Shown: positions 27,624-36,265, counted from the first letter of the stretch. The stretch is 64,000 nt of DNA from CALFCE01 sp964411665 (GCA_964411665.1 CAYPMR010000001.1:1-64000), one strand, 5' to 3'. The notes: generated from the letters alone by a model not told the origin. Numbers and translations: made by a program.

Positions 27624-28481
27624 ATGCAAACAAGTGATTGGACCCGCGCATACGACAATAGCCACGCTGTCGGTGGATCCGAGCCGATTATCAGCCAATG
27701 GCAAGAACGATCCAACAGATTCAAACACCGGGCGGATGGATACAGTTGCCGTCTTGGCCTGCCCTATGGTGACAGCGAACGTCAGCAGGTTGATTTGTTT
27801 CTACCTCTGATAGACCCGGTCGGATTGATAGTGTTTGTACACGGTGGCTACTGGATGCGACTCGAGCGAGGAATCTTTTCCCATCTGGCTGCTGGGGCTA
27901 CGCAATGCGGCTGGGCAGTGGCTATGCCAGGCTATGATCTTTGCCCGGACATTGATATCGAGGGGATCAGTAAACAAGTGGCAAACGCAGTCACTTGTGT
28001 TGCCAACTTACCTGAGTTCAAGGGCAAACCAATCCATCTGTCCGGCCACTCCGCTGGCGGGCATTTGGTTACCCGAATCGTATCCCAGCCTACAGACAGC
28101 CAGGAAGATCCACTACTTGATGGCACTACCTGTGAACGGGTTAGACATGTCATCTCTATCAGCGGCATTCATGATTTGCGACCACTTATTAACACTGACA
28201 TGAATACAACCCTTGGACTGGATCAGCAGACTGCGTGTTATACAAGCCCTGCATTGTTGCAACCTGCTATCAATACCAGACTTACCTGTTGGGTTGGTAA
28301 CGATGAACTTTCAGAGTTGAAACGTCAAAGCGCTTTGTTAGCCAATATATGGACAGGTTTCGACATACAAACGCAGCTTATAGCAGAACCTGGTAAAAAC
28401 CACTTCAACGTGATAGACGCTATGGAGGATAAAACATCACCGCTGCTGGGTTGTTTGCTGTCGTCTGCAGCTGATAAGTGA
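27624..28481 (+). CDS. Alpha/beta hydrolase, kynurenine-formamidase-like
   Basis: 285 residues. The oxyanion-hole motif HGGYW near residue 75, the nucleophile elbow GHSAGG, and a late His in PGKNHFNV make a Ser-His-Asp hydrolase of the BD-FAE/kynurenine formamidase-like group. The family hydrolyses small esters or N-formyl amides. There are no tryptophan-catabolism genes around it, so the substrate is open. It diverges from argG and is followed by csrA 166 bp later on the same strand. Confidence 0.82.
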   Translation: MQTSDWTRAYDNSHAVGGSEPIISQWQERSNRFKHRADGYSCRLGLPYGDSERQQVDLFLPLIDPVGLIVFVHGGYWMRLERGIFSHLAAGATQCGWAVAMPGYDLCPDIDIEGISKQVANAVTCVANLPEFKGKPIHLSGHSAGGHLVTRIVSQPTDSQEDPLLDGTTCERVRHVISISGIHDLRPLINTDMNTTLGLDQQTACYTSPALLQPAINTRLTCWVGNDELSELKRQSALLANIWTGFDIQTQLIAEPGKNHFNVIDAMEDKTSPLLGCLLSSAADK

Positions 28482-28647
28482 CCCTATTTTATAAAGGGAT
28501 CTGAATATCCTTTTGGGTGACAACTACTTGTTGCAGAACGAATGTAAACACTTGTGATATACCGGGTTCACACGGTTACACACTACTCAATTTGATCTTA
28601 TCCTTCACCTTCTCGCAAGAAACAGTAGAAGTATCGGAGGGAATCCC

Positions 28648-28887
28648 ATGTTAATTCTTACGCGTAGAGTTGGTGAAACCATCAGAATCGAGGATGAAAT
28701 TTCAGTTACTGTCCTCAGTGTCACAGGCAGTCAGGTACGTATCGGTATTAATGCACCCAAAGATGTAACTGTCCACAGAGAAGAAGTGTATCGCAGAATC
28801 CAGAATTCCTGGGGAAAGCCGCAATCATCCAGCCTTAATGAAAAAACAGCAACCGCAAAGGTTGCGTCCGGAACAGTAGTTTCCTGA
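28648..28887 (+). CDS. csrA: Carbon storage regulator CsrA
   Basis: 79 residues. The core (residues 1-60) is almost the E. coli protein: MLILTRRVGETIRI, RIGINAPKDVTVHREEVY. Both RNA-contact regions (Leu4/Arg6 and Arg44-type) are kept. CsrA binds GGA-containing hairpins in mRNA leaders and controls carbon flow, motility and biofilm. The C-terminal tail of about 18 residues is Ser/Thr/Ala-rich and not conserved. A strong GGAGGG site precedes the ATG. It stands alone, with its own 166-bp upstream region. In gammaproteobacteria csrA often follows alaS; here it does not. Confidence 0.96.
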   Translation: MLILTRRVGETIRIEDEISVTVLSVTGSQVRIGINAPKDVTVHREEVYRRIQNSWGKPQSSSLNEKTATAKVASGTVVS

Positions 28888-28980
28888 CCTTCTGTACCCT
28901 GAATCTCGAATTAGTATGCACTAAAACGCTAGGTCGTGGGATTTGGGGTCGACATTTTTACAGGTCATTTTCCATTGGTT

Positions 28981-29934
28981 TCATGACTGACCCTGGTGTT
29001 TACTACCCCTATTGCCACCACCGGCAAATCGCTCCATCAGATAGATAGCAATCCCGCCTATAACAACCAATACAATTGCCAGCCAATTGATTGATTCCAA
29101 CAACGACGGCAGGTACCAGTCGTAACCCGTGACAACCTCTTTAGCTGCTTTTCCTTCACGTTCAATTTGTGTTGTCAGCGTGTTTTTCCAAGGCCATATT
29201 ATTGCCAGCGATCCCAGAATAAACCCTGTCATAAGCGCGATGGTTTGATCATGGAAGTGCTTGAAGACCCAGGCCAGCACATGACTGAAGACCACTAGTC
29301 CGACAGCACACCCTAGTAACAACGGTAACAATATTCCAAGATCAGCACTGCCAATCGCACCAAGGATCAAAGCGTAGTTGCCCATAATAATCAAAATGAA
29401 AGAACCCGACAGTCCAGGCAATATCATGCTGCAAATCGCTACGATTCCACAAACAAACACATAGAAAAATGATGCGTTTTCTGTTGCCGGTGCAAGCAGC
29501 GCGATGGCGACTGCCACCGCTGTACCCAAGCCCAGCAAAACCATTGATACTGTGTTCCAGTGACGAACGGTTTTACCCACAAAATAAACCGATAATAAAA
29601 TCAAGCCAAAAAAGAACGCCATGGTTAACAACTCGTGGTGTTCAAGCAGGTATTCAAGAAGCTTGGCCAAGGACACAATACTGATAGCAACTCCCGCCAG
29701 TACTGCAGACAAAAAGCTGCCATCCACCTTGTGCCAGGCAGCTTTTATGTCACGCCGTAGCAAGAGCTTCAAAACGTTATGATCAAATGCTTTAATCGCA
29801 TTAATCAGGCGTTCGTAAATACCCGTTATAAGGGCAATAGTGCCGCCGGAAACCCCAGGTATGACGTTGGCCGCGCCCATCGCAAGCCCTTTCAGGAATA
29901 AAGCAATCAGTTCAGTAGCTGTTGAGCCAGACAT
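28981..29934 (-). CDS. DUF368 family polyprenyl-phosphate transporter (PopT type)
   Basis: 317 residues with about eight membrane segments. The family motif appears twice: GAANVIPGVSGGTIAL near residue 20 and ICSMILPGLSGSFILI in the second half, an internal repeat in opposite topology. DUF368 proteins were recently shown to recycle undecaprenyl phosphate across the inner membrane for envelope synthesis. No neighbours belong to the envelope pathway. It converges on csrA with a 93-bp gap. Confidence 0.88.
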   Translation of the reverse strand: MSGSTATELIALFLKGLAMGAANVIPGVSGGTIALITGIYERLINAIKAFDHNVLKLLLRRDIKAAWHKVDGSFLSAVLAGVAISIVSLAKLLEYLLEHHELLTMAFFFGLILLSVYFVGKTVRHWNTVSMVLLGLGTAVAVAIALLAPATENASFFYVFVCGIVAICSMILPGLSGSFILIIMGNYALILGAIGSADLGILLPLLLGCAVGLVVFSHVLAWVFKHFHDQTIALMTGFILGSLAIIWPWKNTLTTQIEREGKAAKEVVTGYDWYLPSLLESINWLAIVLVVIGGIAIYLMERFAGGGNRGSKHQGQS

Positions 29935-30071
29935 AAGCGTTGAGTCGTGTTAAAAATGCAGGTGAAGTTCTAAATTTGATGAACAAAAATTATAGTTCGC
30001 GCAAAGTGGTCGCGAATTTTGCACAGGGGTTTAGACTTGTACATCAAGTAAGGAACAAAAAACACGCCATT

Positions 30072-30093
30072 CTGTGATTGTTCTGGATCACAG
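30072..30093. promoter_or_regulatory. Inverted repeat upstream of the anchored repeat protein
   Basis: CTGTGAT and ATCACAG are separated by 8 nt. It resembles a CRP site (TGTGA/TCACA), but the spacing is 10 instead of 6, so CRP is unlikely. An AT-rich, TATAAT-like block follows near 30110-30120, before the gene at 30227. The 292-bp gap holds no gene. Confidence 0.35.
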
Positions 30094-30226
30094 TGCATAA
30101 AGGCAGATATTTAATATAATAATACGCACATTAAACAATATATAGAACGCACGTTTCCTGGGTGGTATAACAAGGCAATGATCAGAGATACGGTGATCTG
30201 ATTTCAGCCGTATCAACGGAATTGAA

Positions 30227-31459
30227 ATGATTAAAAGAAGGCACATTGAGTCGGCAAGTGCGTTGCTGTTTTCAGCAGCGCTGATCATGCTGCTCCATGG
30301 CAAGATAAGCCAAAGTAAAAACGACCGCGCTACAGCCAACCAGACTTCATCTGCTTCACCGTTTTCAACCCATCTTCAGGGAGACGGCAACCCGGCTGGT
30401 TTGACTGACAGTAATTCCAGTCAATCAACCGAAGACGTGCGCGCGCAACACGAGCAACGACGTGCTGAAGGGAAAGAGAAGCGCTTGACCGCACGCACGC
30501 TTGCCCAACACCTGCCCTTCAATCTGAGCGAATCCCATCTGGACCTGTTGGCAGCAGGTGACACAACAACAGTGACGCAGGAGCTACTGGAACTCTCCGC
30601 ACAGGCTGTACGCGAAGGGCGCGATGATATTCTCGGGCGCACCATTGCCCAGTTAGGGAGCCTTTCATTACTGGCAAAAGATATCGAAGCCGCATCGGTC
30701 TATCTCGATGAAGCGCTCGAAATTTTTGATTTATCAGATGATGAGCTGGGAACTGCAGGTGTCGAGCTGCTACGTGGACAACTCAATATTGAACAACGTT
30801 GGCAGGCACGCGAAGCTGCCTATGCTCAGGAAGACATGCAGCTTGCTGGATGGAAAATCGCCAAAGATCGCTTTGGTGAGGCGGTACCAGCGCTACGAAC
30901 TGCTATAGAGACAAATCTGGAGCTTGATCGTTTCGGCGCAGCAGCAGCGGCTTACGAACAGCTTTATAAAGGTTATCTAAAAAACAATAGGCAATCTGAG
31001 GCAATAGAAGCCGCAACTGAAGCTGCCCGTTTACACGCTTCCTCTGACCGTATGCGACGCGCGCGAAGTCTGTTAGCAGAAATTGATAAACTGGGTGCTG
31101 ACGCGGGATTGATCGAACAGCTTGGCGCAGAATTAAGCACTCGCCAGCAGGACTACGAATCTGGTATCAGGCAATTGGGTCAGGCAAGAAACTACGAACA
31201 GCTCTATCACCATTACCTGCATGAAGGAGATCCTGTCCGCGCATGGCAGTTCCGGCTAAAATCCCGCGAGTCTTTACAAGGCGTGTCCCGCGTTGCCATG
31301 CACCGCAGACAAACCGGCATCATCGCATTGCTATACAACTCAAACGACAACATGAAGAACGCTTCGCGATCACTGAATGAAGCTGCGAAACTCTTCACCC
31401 GTCATAGCGCTGATGAATTAAAAGATCTATCTGATTCGCTGCGCAGTGAAATTTACTAG
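30227..31459 (+). CDS. Membrane-anchored helical-repeat (TPR-like) protein
   Basis: 410 residues. An N-terminal hydrophobic segment (residues about 9-25) without a clear cleavage site suggests an anchor. A Ser/Asn-rich linker follows to about residue 65, then a charged helix. The rest is amphipathic helices with Ala-rich TPR-like pairs, for example LAKDIEAASVYLDEALEIF and AAAAYEQLYKGYLKNNRQSEAIEAA (read in parts). No catalytic motif. I infer a periplasm-facing scaffold. It stands alone between a 292-bp upstream gap and the folded element at 31520-31619. Confidence 0.72.
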   Translation: MIKRRHIESASALLFSAALIMLLHGKISQSKNDRATANQTSSASPFSTHLQGDGNPAGLTDSNSSQSTEDVRAQHEQRRAEGKEKRLTARTLAQHLPFNLSESHLDLLAAGDTTTVTQELLELSAQAVREGRDDILGRTIAQLGSLSLLAKDIEAASVYLDEALEIFDLSDDELGTAGVELLRGQLNIEQRWQAREAAYAQEDMQLAGWKIAKDRFGEAVPALRTAIETNLELDRFGAAAAAYEQLYKGYLKNNRQSEAIEAATEAARLHASSDRMRRARSLLAEIDKLGADAGLIEQLGAELSTRQQDYESGIRQLGQARNYEQLYHHYLHEGDPVRAWQFRLKSRESLQGVSRVAMHRRQTGIIALLYNSNDNMKNASRSLNEAAKLFTRHSADELKDLSDSLRSEIY

Positions 31460-31519
31460 GCTCGACCACTGGTCTCTAGCTCGGAAGCTGATGGGTGGAA
31501 TGCTGAAACGGTGAAGTGT

Positions 31520-31619
31520 GTACTCGGGTTGCTTTGCTGAGGTTTCAATCGCAGGGATGCGATTGCCAAGCCTACAAGGACGTATTCACGGCGCCCTCAG
31601 CAAAGTAATGCCCGAGTAC
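31520..31619. ncRNA. Strongly folded intergenic element, possible RNA or repetitive extragenic sequence
   Basis: The outer arms GTACTCGGG...GCTTTGCTGAGG (31520-31542) and CCTCAGCAAAGT...CCCGAGTAC (31595-31619) pair over about 20 bp with a small bulge. Inside, CAATCGCA and TGCGATTG form a perfect 8-bp stem with a GGGA loop (31546-31565). The segment CCTACAAGGACGTATTCACGG lies between in unpaired form. I recall similar AGGGATG...GGACGTATTCACGG blocks in other gammaproteobacterial gaps, which suggests a repetitive element. It may also terminate either flanking gene. Confidence 0.55.
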
Positions 31620-31705
31620 ATACTGGTCTTAGGTCGACCAGCGTGCCTGTATGAACAGAGCTCAACCCAGTATCAGCGAGCAGGCTCTGATTTTGAGGTA
31701 GGTTT

Positions 31706-32749
31706 TTAACCGAATTTGTCGTAGCGAATCTGCTCCGCTGCATAACCGGATTCGACAACCAGGTCACGCAGAGCAGCATCAACCATCGGTGGCGGGCCAG
31801 CCACGTATGCCATGCAGTTATCCGTCTCTAACTGGCAGCTCCGGGCAGCTTCGTGAACAAATCCTGTGGTCATAACGATGTTTGCCGGTTGCTGAGGATC
31901 TAATGCACCAGGTGCCTCATCTGACAAAGCGATGGTAATTTGCAGTGTTTCGGGAAACTGTTGCGCCATCTCTTCCAACTCTGAATAAAAGAAAATATCC
32001 TTGGGCGTTCGCACACCGAAATACAGATTTGCATGCCGGTTCTTGAAGTAATTAGCCTGACACCCGTGTGTCAGGATGCTCATCATGCCGGCTATTCCCG
32101 AACCACCAGCAATACAGACGATGTCCTTGTCAAGGTTGGGTTCAAATACAGCAGTACCCAAAGGCCCAAAAACTGATAGTGGCATGTCAGTTCTAACATC
32201 ATCAAACAACCAGTTAGAAAACTTCCCACCCGGCAGACGCTTGATAACCAATTCAAGCGCACCACTTCCCTCATCAACATAGTTGACCATCGAGTAAGCA
32301 CGATAGCCATCAAGTGAAGGGCTTGAAACAACAACAAACTGGCCTGCTTTCCAACGCATGGGCCTGTCCAGTTTGATGTCGAAACGAATCACATCGGCGG
32401 TAGCAGACACAGGGTTTTTAAGCACACCGTCATAGTGTGCTGGCAAGTCAGGTTCGTCACTCGACTGGGACAAACTGCCCGGCACTCTGATTTCACAGTC
32501 GTCGAGCGCAGAACACTGACACATCAGAAACTCGCCACGTTCAGTCTTTATGTAGGATTTTCCGGGAGCACTATCCCAGCCAGGTGTTAGTTCACCCTTG
32601 ACCAAACGTGCTTTGCAGGAGCCACAAGTACCTGTGGCACATTCATAGGGAAGGTTCAGGCCCTGTCGCAGGCCAGCATACAGAACACTTTCGTCGGGAT
32701 TAGCATCAAATTCCCAACTAGCGTCTTTCTTTGTAACGGTGACTTTCAA
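31706..32749 (-). CDS. Oxygenase reductase: 2Fe-2S ferredoxin plus FAD/NAD domain
   Basis: 347 residues. Residues 1-95 are a plant-type ferredoxin with cysteines in CATGTCGSC and a fourth in FLMCQC. Residues 100-230 are the FAD domain (RAYSMVN), and 230-347 the NAD domain (AGGSGIAGMMS, YVAGPPPMVDAA). This is the class of BenC/XylZ-like reductases that take electrons from NADH. It starts at TTG with no clear ribosome binding site, which is unusual. It closes the Rieske oxygenase operon and supplies electrons to the Rieske ferredoxin encoded 72 bp upstream. Confidence 0.9.
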   Translation of the reverse strand: MKVTVTKKDASWEFDANPDESVLYAGLRQGLNLPYECATGTCGSCKARLVKGELTPGWDSAPGKSYIKTERGEFLMCQCSALDDCEIRVPGSLSQSSDEPDLPAHYDGVLKNPVSATADVIRFDIKLDRPMRWKAGQFVVVSSPSLDGYRAYSMVNYVDEGSGALELVIKRLPGGKFSNWLFDDVRTDMPLSVFGPLGTAVFEPNLDKDIVCIAGGSGIAGMMSILTHGCQANYFKNRHANLYFGVRTPKDIFFYSELEEMAQQFPETLQITIALSDEAPGALDPQQPANIVMTTGFVHEAARSCQLETDNCMAYVAGPPPMVDAALRDLVVESGYAAEQIRYDKFG

Positions 32750-32821
32750 GAGTCTGCGTCCGGGACTGGCAATTACAAAACAACATTCACGACTAAAAAT
32801 CTAAGACCATTAGCTTAGCGC

Positions 32822-33178
32822 TTAGTAGTCGTCGTCATCGTCATCATCATCGTCGTCATAATCAAGTTCCTGTTCGACCAGGACCATGATCTGATCACCT
32901 TCGAGCTTGACGTCATACATCAGCATTGGACGTTCAGCCGGACCTCTGGCTTCACCGGTTAACATGTCCCACTGCCAAAGATGTTTGGTGCAGGTCAGAA
33001 TACCTTTGGAACACAGACCGGAATCCATCAGTGGCTCCTCCATGTGCGGGCACACAGGAGGATAAGCGCGCCATTCACCATCGATGTTGGCGATGAGGAT
33101 CGGCACACCTTCTACATCAAATAACTTGAAGCTCTGTGACTCGACATCGGTCACGGTACAAGCAGCTTTCCAACTCAT
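32822..33178 (-). CDS. Rieske ferredoxin with a poly-aspartate tail
   Basis: 118 residues. The Rieske ligands are Cys43-Pro-His45 and Cys63-x2-His66 (CTKHLWQWD), spaced as in toluene 4-monooxygenase ferredoxin TmoC. It carries electrons from the reductase to the oxygenase alpha subunit. The C-terminus ends DY, then ten aspartates, then Tyr. The Asp run is coded by mixed GAT/GAC codons and is therefore a real, possibly slippage-derived, trinucleotide tract. It lies between the beta-subunit gene (81 bp upstream) and the reductase gene. Confidence 0.9.
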   Translation of the reverse strand: MSWKAACTVTDVESQSFKLFDVEGVPILIANIDGEWRAYPPVCPHMEEPLMDSGLCSKGILTCTKHLWQWDMLTGEARGPAERPMLMYDVKLEGDQIMVLVEQELDYDDDDDDDDDDY

Positions 33179-33259
33179 ATTAAGATGAGACTCCGGTAAT
33201 CGATTGACCGATATTTACTAAACTGAAACGACAGGCAAACAGGATAATTGCAAATTTGC

Positions 33260-33757
33260 CTAGATTGGATAGTGTGAGCCCTTATCCAGACGTCGAGTAT
33301 CCAGACGTGCTTCCCGGCCGATAAATTTAACCTCATCACCTGAAATTCTGAACGTATCGTAGTAACGCCCGACCACGAATATCTTGGATTCTCCGGCATC
33401 AACGTGTGCATTAATACCATCAAGCATTGTTTGATAAACCACTACTGAGGATACCGCAGAGGCTGTGTTATTCGATTCGTTCACCTCAACAGAATAAACA
33501 GAGCAATGACGCTTCAGTGGTGAGTGATCTGTGTTGTGCTTGGGTAGCATCTCCATCATTGTCAGCATGTCACTACGACTTCCACTGAGGTAGGTCATAT
33601 CGCTGCTGATTTCAGGGCTGTAGGCTGTTATTGCATACTGAAACTCGTCATCGCACAGATCCAGCCATTTTTGCCATTCCATATCATCCTTGTACAGACA
33701 GGCTTTACAGACTGCTTCGCGAACTGCATTTTTTGTTTCAGCGCCATTGCCGGACAT
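33260..33757 (-). CDS. Ring-hydroxylating oxygenase beta subunit
   Basis: 165 residues, a cystatin-like (SnoaL/NTF2 fold) small subunit of aromatic ring-hydroxylating oxygenases. Family-like features are the early WLDLCDDEFQYAI segment, SVYSVEV, and the late GRYYDTFRISGDEVKFIGREARLDTRRL (in parts). It has no metal site and stabilises the alpha3beta3 hexamer. GGAGA precedes the ATG. It is separated from the alpha gene by 160 bp containing a hairpin and a 14-bp repeat. Confidence 0.85.
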   Translation of the reverse strand: MSGNGAETKNAVREAVCKACLYKDDMEWQKWLDLCDDEFQYAITAYSPEISSDMTYLSGSRSDMLTMMEMLPKHNTDHSPLKRHCSVYSVEVNESNNTASAVSSVVVYQTMLDGINAHVDAGESKIFVVGRYYDTFRISGDEVKFIGREARLDTRRLDKGSHYPI

Positions 33758-33831
33758 CGGTCGTTCTCCAGAAAATTATTCGCAGAGGATTATTGCGTAT
33801 GGTTAAACCCGTACGGTTATTCTTTAAATCC

Positions 33832-33868
33832 GTACACCGCCAGCATACACTGGATACTGGCGGTGTAC
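33832..33868. other. Perfect 12-bp stem-loop between oxygenase alpha and beta genes
   Basis: GTACACCGCCAG pairs with CTGGCGGTGTAC around a 13-nt loop. On the minus-strand transcript no U-run follows, so I read it as an RNA stability or processing element within the operon rather than a terminator. Confidence 0.6.
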
Positions 33869-33916
33869 TTTTACCGGCGTACTTTTACCGGCGTACTTTT
33901 ACCGGGGTACTTTTAA
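33865..33916. repeat. 14-bp tandem repeat, 3.7 copies
   Basis: GTACTTTTACCGGC is repeated directly downstream of the alpha-subunit stop codon. Its first copy overlaps the hairpin at 33832-33868. Expansion would alter the alpha-beta spacing. Confidence 0.9.
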
Positions 33917-33917
33917 T

Positions 33918-35156
33918 TTACGCCTTTTCCTGGAATTTCTTATCCGGATCATTCGGCGCTCTATCCATCCAGCGGCCCCATTCTTCGTAGAAGTGACGCA
34001 TACCGTTTTCATCATGGATAGTCTCATTCTCATGCCGTCCGTGCAGAATCTGACGTGCTTCAGCTTTTGGATGCATGCTTTGACCCTGGCCTGTTACAGC
34101 CAGAAGATCCTCGTGCAGGTTTCGACCGAAAGGACCCCAGATACTATTGTGATGTTCAATTCGGGATTTGCGTATTTCCGGTGTATCGCTCTTCAAACCT
34201 AGACCACGGAACTCGATCATGACCTCATTTGGACCCAGCGGTGTGACCAGATCACAGCGCAGTGAAGATCCGCGCAGATTGAAATTCACACCCGGGAACA
34301 TGTCAATCATGTACCAGTGATTAGGCGGTAGATGCGGGAATGAGATCTGAGCACGTGAATCAAAACCCTCGTATTGATCGTACTGAACTTCAAAGCTACC
34401 TACATTGATGTGCCCATTATCGAAGCCCATATTTTTTCTCGCGAAATAACCATCGTTAAAACCGGTTATGCGATTGTGGTAGTGCAAGTAGTCATGATAG
34501 AACTCGCAGTTCGTGTCATGCCATAACTTGTAGTTACACGGGATGATTGCCTTGTGATAGTGAAACACTTGCAACGGTTCTTCATCGAGTGAAGGGCGCA
34601 AACACTCAAGTGATCCAGCAGCCCATTCTTCTACTGTTTTGTCCATATTATCATCGAGACAAACCCATATAAAACCGCCGAAGTAGACTTCACATTTCAG
34701 TTCACGAAGACCAACCTGCTCTCTCTGCAAACGATCCTGATAACCTTCTTCCTGTCTTGAGATATAAACACAGCGTCCCTTCATATCAAATTGCCAGGCA
34801 TGAAACATACAGGTCATGTGTTTAGGGTTGCCCGATGGCTGACCGTCGAGAAAGCTGCCCGAAGGTCGACGCTCGATCATGTTCCCGCGGTGAGGACAAA
34901 CATTGAGAAATGCTCTGACCTTTTTGTCTTTGCCGCGCGTGATGACCACCGGCTCACGCGCGATAGTTACCGTGCGAAAATCGTAGGGTTCGGGCATCTC
35001 GGATTCGTGACACACAGGAAGCCAGGTCTTTTTGAAGATTTTATCCAGCTCCTCTTCAAAGATATCCTGATCAGAATAAATTCTGCTGTCGACATATTCA
35101 TCCGAGGTAAAAGGAGGTGCTGCGTTCCACTGTTCGTGATTTCTGCTACGAGCCAT
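33918..35156 (-). CDS. Rieske ring-hydroxylating oxygenase alpha subunit
   Basis: 412 residues. Rieske ligands are Cys87, His89, Cys116 and His119. The 26-residue spacer between His89 and Cys116 is longer than the usual 15-17. The catalytic domain has the bridging Asp214 and His221 in DTNCEFYHDYLHYH; the second iron His is at +4 or +6 instead of the usual +5. With its beta subunit, ferredoxin and reductase it forms a complete three-component oxygenase for an aromatic or N-methyl substrate. AGGAG precedes the ATG. The operon also encodes a PanB-like and a GcvT-like enzyme. Substrate unknown. Confidence 0.9.
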   Translation of the reverse strand: MARSRNHEQWNAAPPFTSDEYVDSRIYSDQDIFEEELDKIFKKTWLPVCHESEMPEPYDFRTVTIAREPVVITRGKDKKVRAFLNVCPHRGNMIERRPSGSFLDGQPSGNPKHMTCMFHAWQFDMKGRCVYISRQEEGYQDRLQREQVGLRELKCEVYFGGFIWVCLDDNMDKTVEEWAAGSLECLRPSLDEEPLQVFHYHKAIIPCNYKLWHDTNCEFYHDYLHYHNRITGFNDGYFARKNMGFDNGHINVGSFEVQYDQYEGFDSRAQISFPHLPPNHWYMIDMFPGVNFNLRGSSLRCDLVTPLGPNEVMIEFRGLGLKSDTPEIRKSRIEHHNSIWGPFGRNLHEDLLAVTGQGQSMHPKAEARQILHGRHENETIHDENGMRHFYEEWGRWMDRAPNDPDKKFQEKA

Positions 35157-35252
35157 GGTCTGTTTTCTCCTGAATCATGAATCTTCGATTCGTTGTCTTG
35201 CGGTTACTTAATATTCATCTGATTACGGACTGACTGCCCTAAACTCAATTAA

Positions 35253-36137
35253 TCAACTGAGTTTAGAAGGTTTCCAGTCCATCATTTTAGCAAATTTGCG
35301 TAGTTCGTCTTCTTCCATATATACCGTGTGCTCAGGCCCCGGGTAGGTCTGCCCGCGAACGTCTTCCATATAGCGTTTGTAAACATCTTCGATTATCGGA
35401 ATGAGATCTGTATAGACTTTGGAGTGGCGCGGTAAGTGTTCTTCGTAGAGATGGAATAAATCAGATCCTATGATGTGTACGCCATGTGCTTTGTTGCCAG
35501 CACCCAGACTGATGACAGGCACATCCAGGGTTTCAGTCAGATACTCACACACCTCTTCACTGGTCACTTCACACATGATCGAGAAACAGCCTGCGTCCAC
35601 CATGGCCATTGCATCATCAATCAGTTCCTTGGCGCGATCAGCTTTCTTGCCCTGAGCAAAGAAACCACCGAGTTGCGGCATACGCATCGGTGTGATGCCG
35701 ATATGTCCCTGCACAGGGATACCGGCTTTAACGATTGCTTCTATGTTTCTTGCATGGTGCTGATTACCTTCGCACTTCATGACTTCGGCATTCGCTTGAG
35801 CTACAAACTTACCGGCATTTTCGACTGCCTGCTCGGGAGACACATGGAAGCTCCAATAGGGCATATCCACCATACGCAAGCCATACTGGCTGCCCCTGTC
35901 GACAGCCATAGCCATGAACATGACTTCCTCAAAAGTCACCGTGACTGTGCTCTTGTGGCCAAACAAAACCATGCCACCTGTATCCGAGACACACAGAATG
36001 TCCACGCCCAATCGATCAGCGATGACCGCATTACGGTAGTCGTACACCGCCAATTGCACGATTTGCTCCTTCTCACGCATTTTGCGCTGGAGCTCTCGAA
36101 TGGTGACTTTCCTGCGCTTCTTCGGGGCTTCGGACAC
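35253..36137 (-). CDS. PanB-like 2-oxoacid hydroxymethyltransferase paralogue
   Basis: 294 residues, about 30 longer than E. coli PanB. The catalytic set is kept: the Asp of VSDTGG (Asp45 equivalent), the Asp of MVDMPY (Asp84), the Lys of VMKCEG (Lys112), the Glu of MCEVTS (Glu181), and LGAGN. Substitutions lie around it: GDSLG reads SDTGG, GHDST reads GHKST and CVP reads EVTS. PanB transfers a one-carbon unit from 5,10-methylene-THF to 2-oxoisovalerate. There is no panC here and the gene is in an oxygenase operon, so I infer another 2-oxo acid, or a retro-aldol reaction. It starts at GTG with a good AGGAGA site. Confidence 0.82.
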   Translation of the reverse strand: MSEAPKKRRKVTIRELQRKMREKEQIVQLAVYDYRNAVIADRLGVDILCVSDTGGMVLFGHKSTVTVTFEEVMFMAMAVDRGSQYGLRMVDMPYWSFHVSPEQAVENAGKFVAQANAEVMKCEGNQHHARNIEAIVKAGIPVQGHIGITPMRMPQLGGFFAQGKKADRAKELIDDAMAMVDAGCFSIMCEVTSEEVCEYLTETLDVPVISLGAGNKAHGVHIIGSDLFHLYEEHLPRHSKVYTDLIPIIEDVYKRYMEDVRGQTYPGPEHTVYMEEDELRKFAKMMDWKPSKLS

Positions 36138-36265
36138 TGCAATCTCCTGTGGTTAAAAATAGCTAAGCACTTGATTTTTATAAAATAATCATATGTATCT
36201 ACGGCACCTGCCGCTATCTAACAGCTACAACCTACGACCTGACCTCAAATGTGTCAACCTGATGA

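Noticed and set aside
30072..30093. CRP binding site
   Set aside because: The half-sites fit but the spacing is 10 instead of 6 bp. Kept only as an unassigned inverted repeat.
32822..32880. Frameshift or sequencing error at the poly-Asp tract
   Set aside because: The tract keeps frame, uses mixed codons and ends with Tyr and a stop at a normal length, so it is read as real.
35475..36188. 237-codon plus-strand ORF opposite the PanB-like gene
   Set aside because: It is antisense to a clear enzyme gene and has no recognisable domain.
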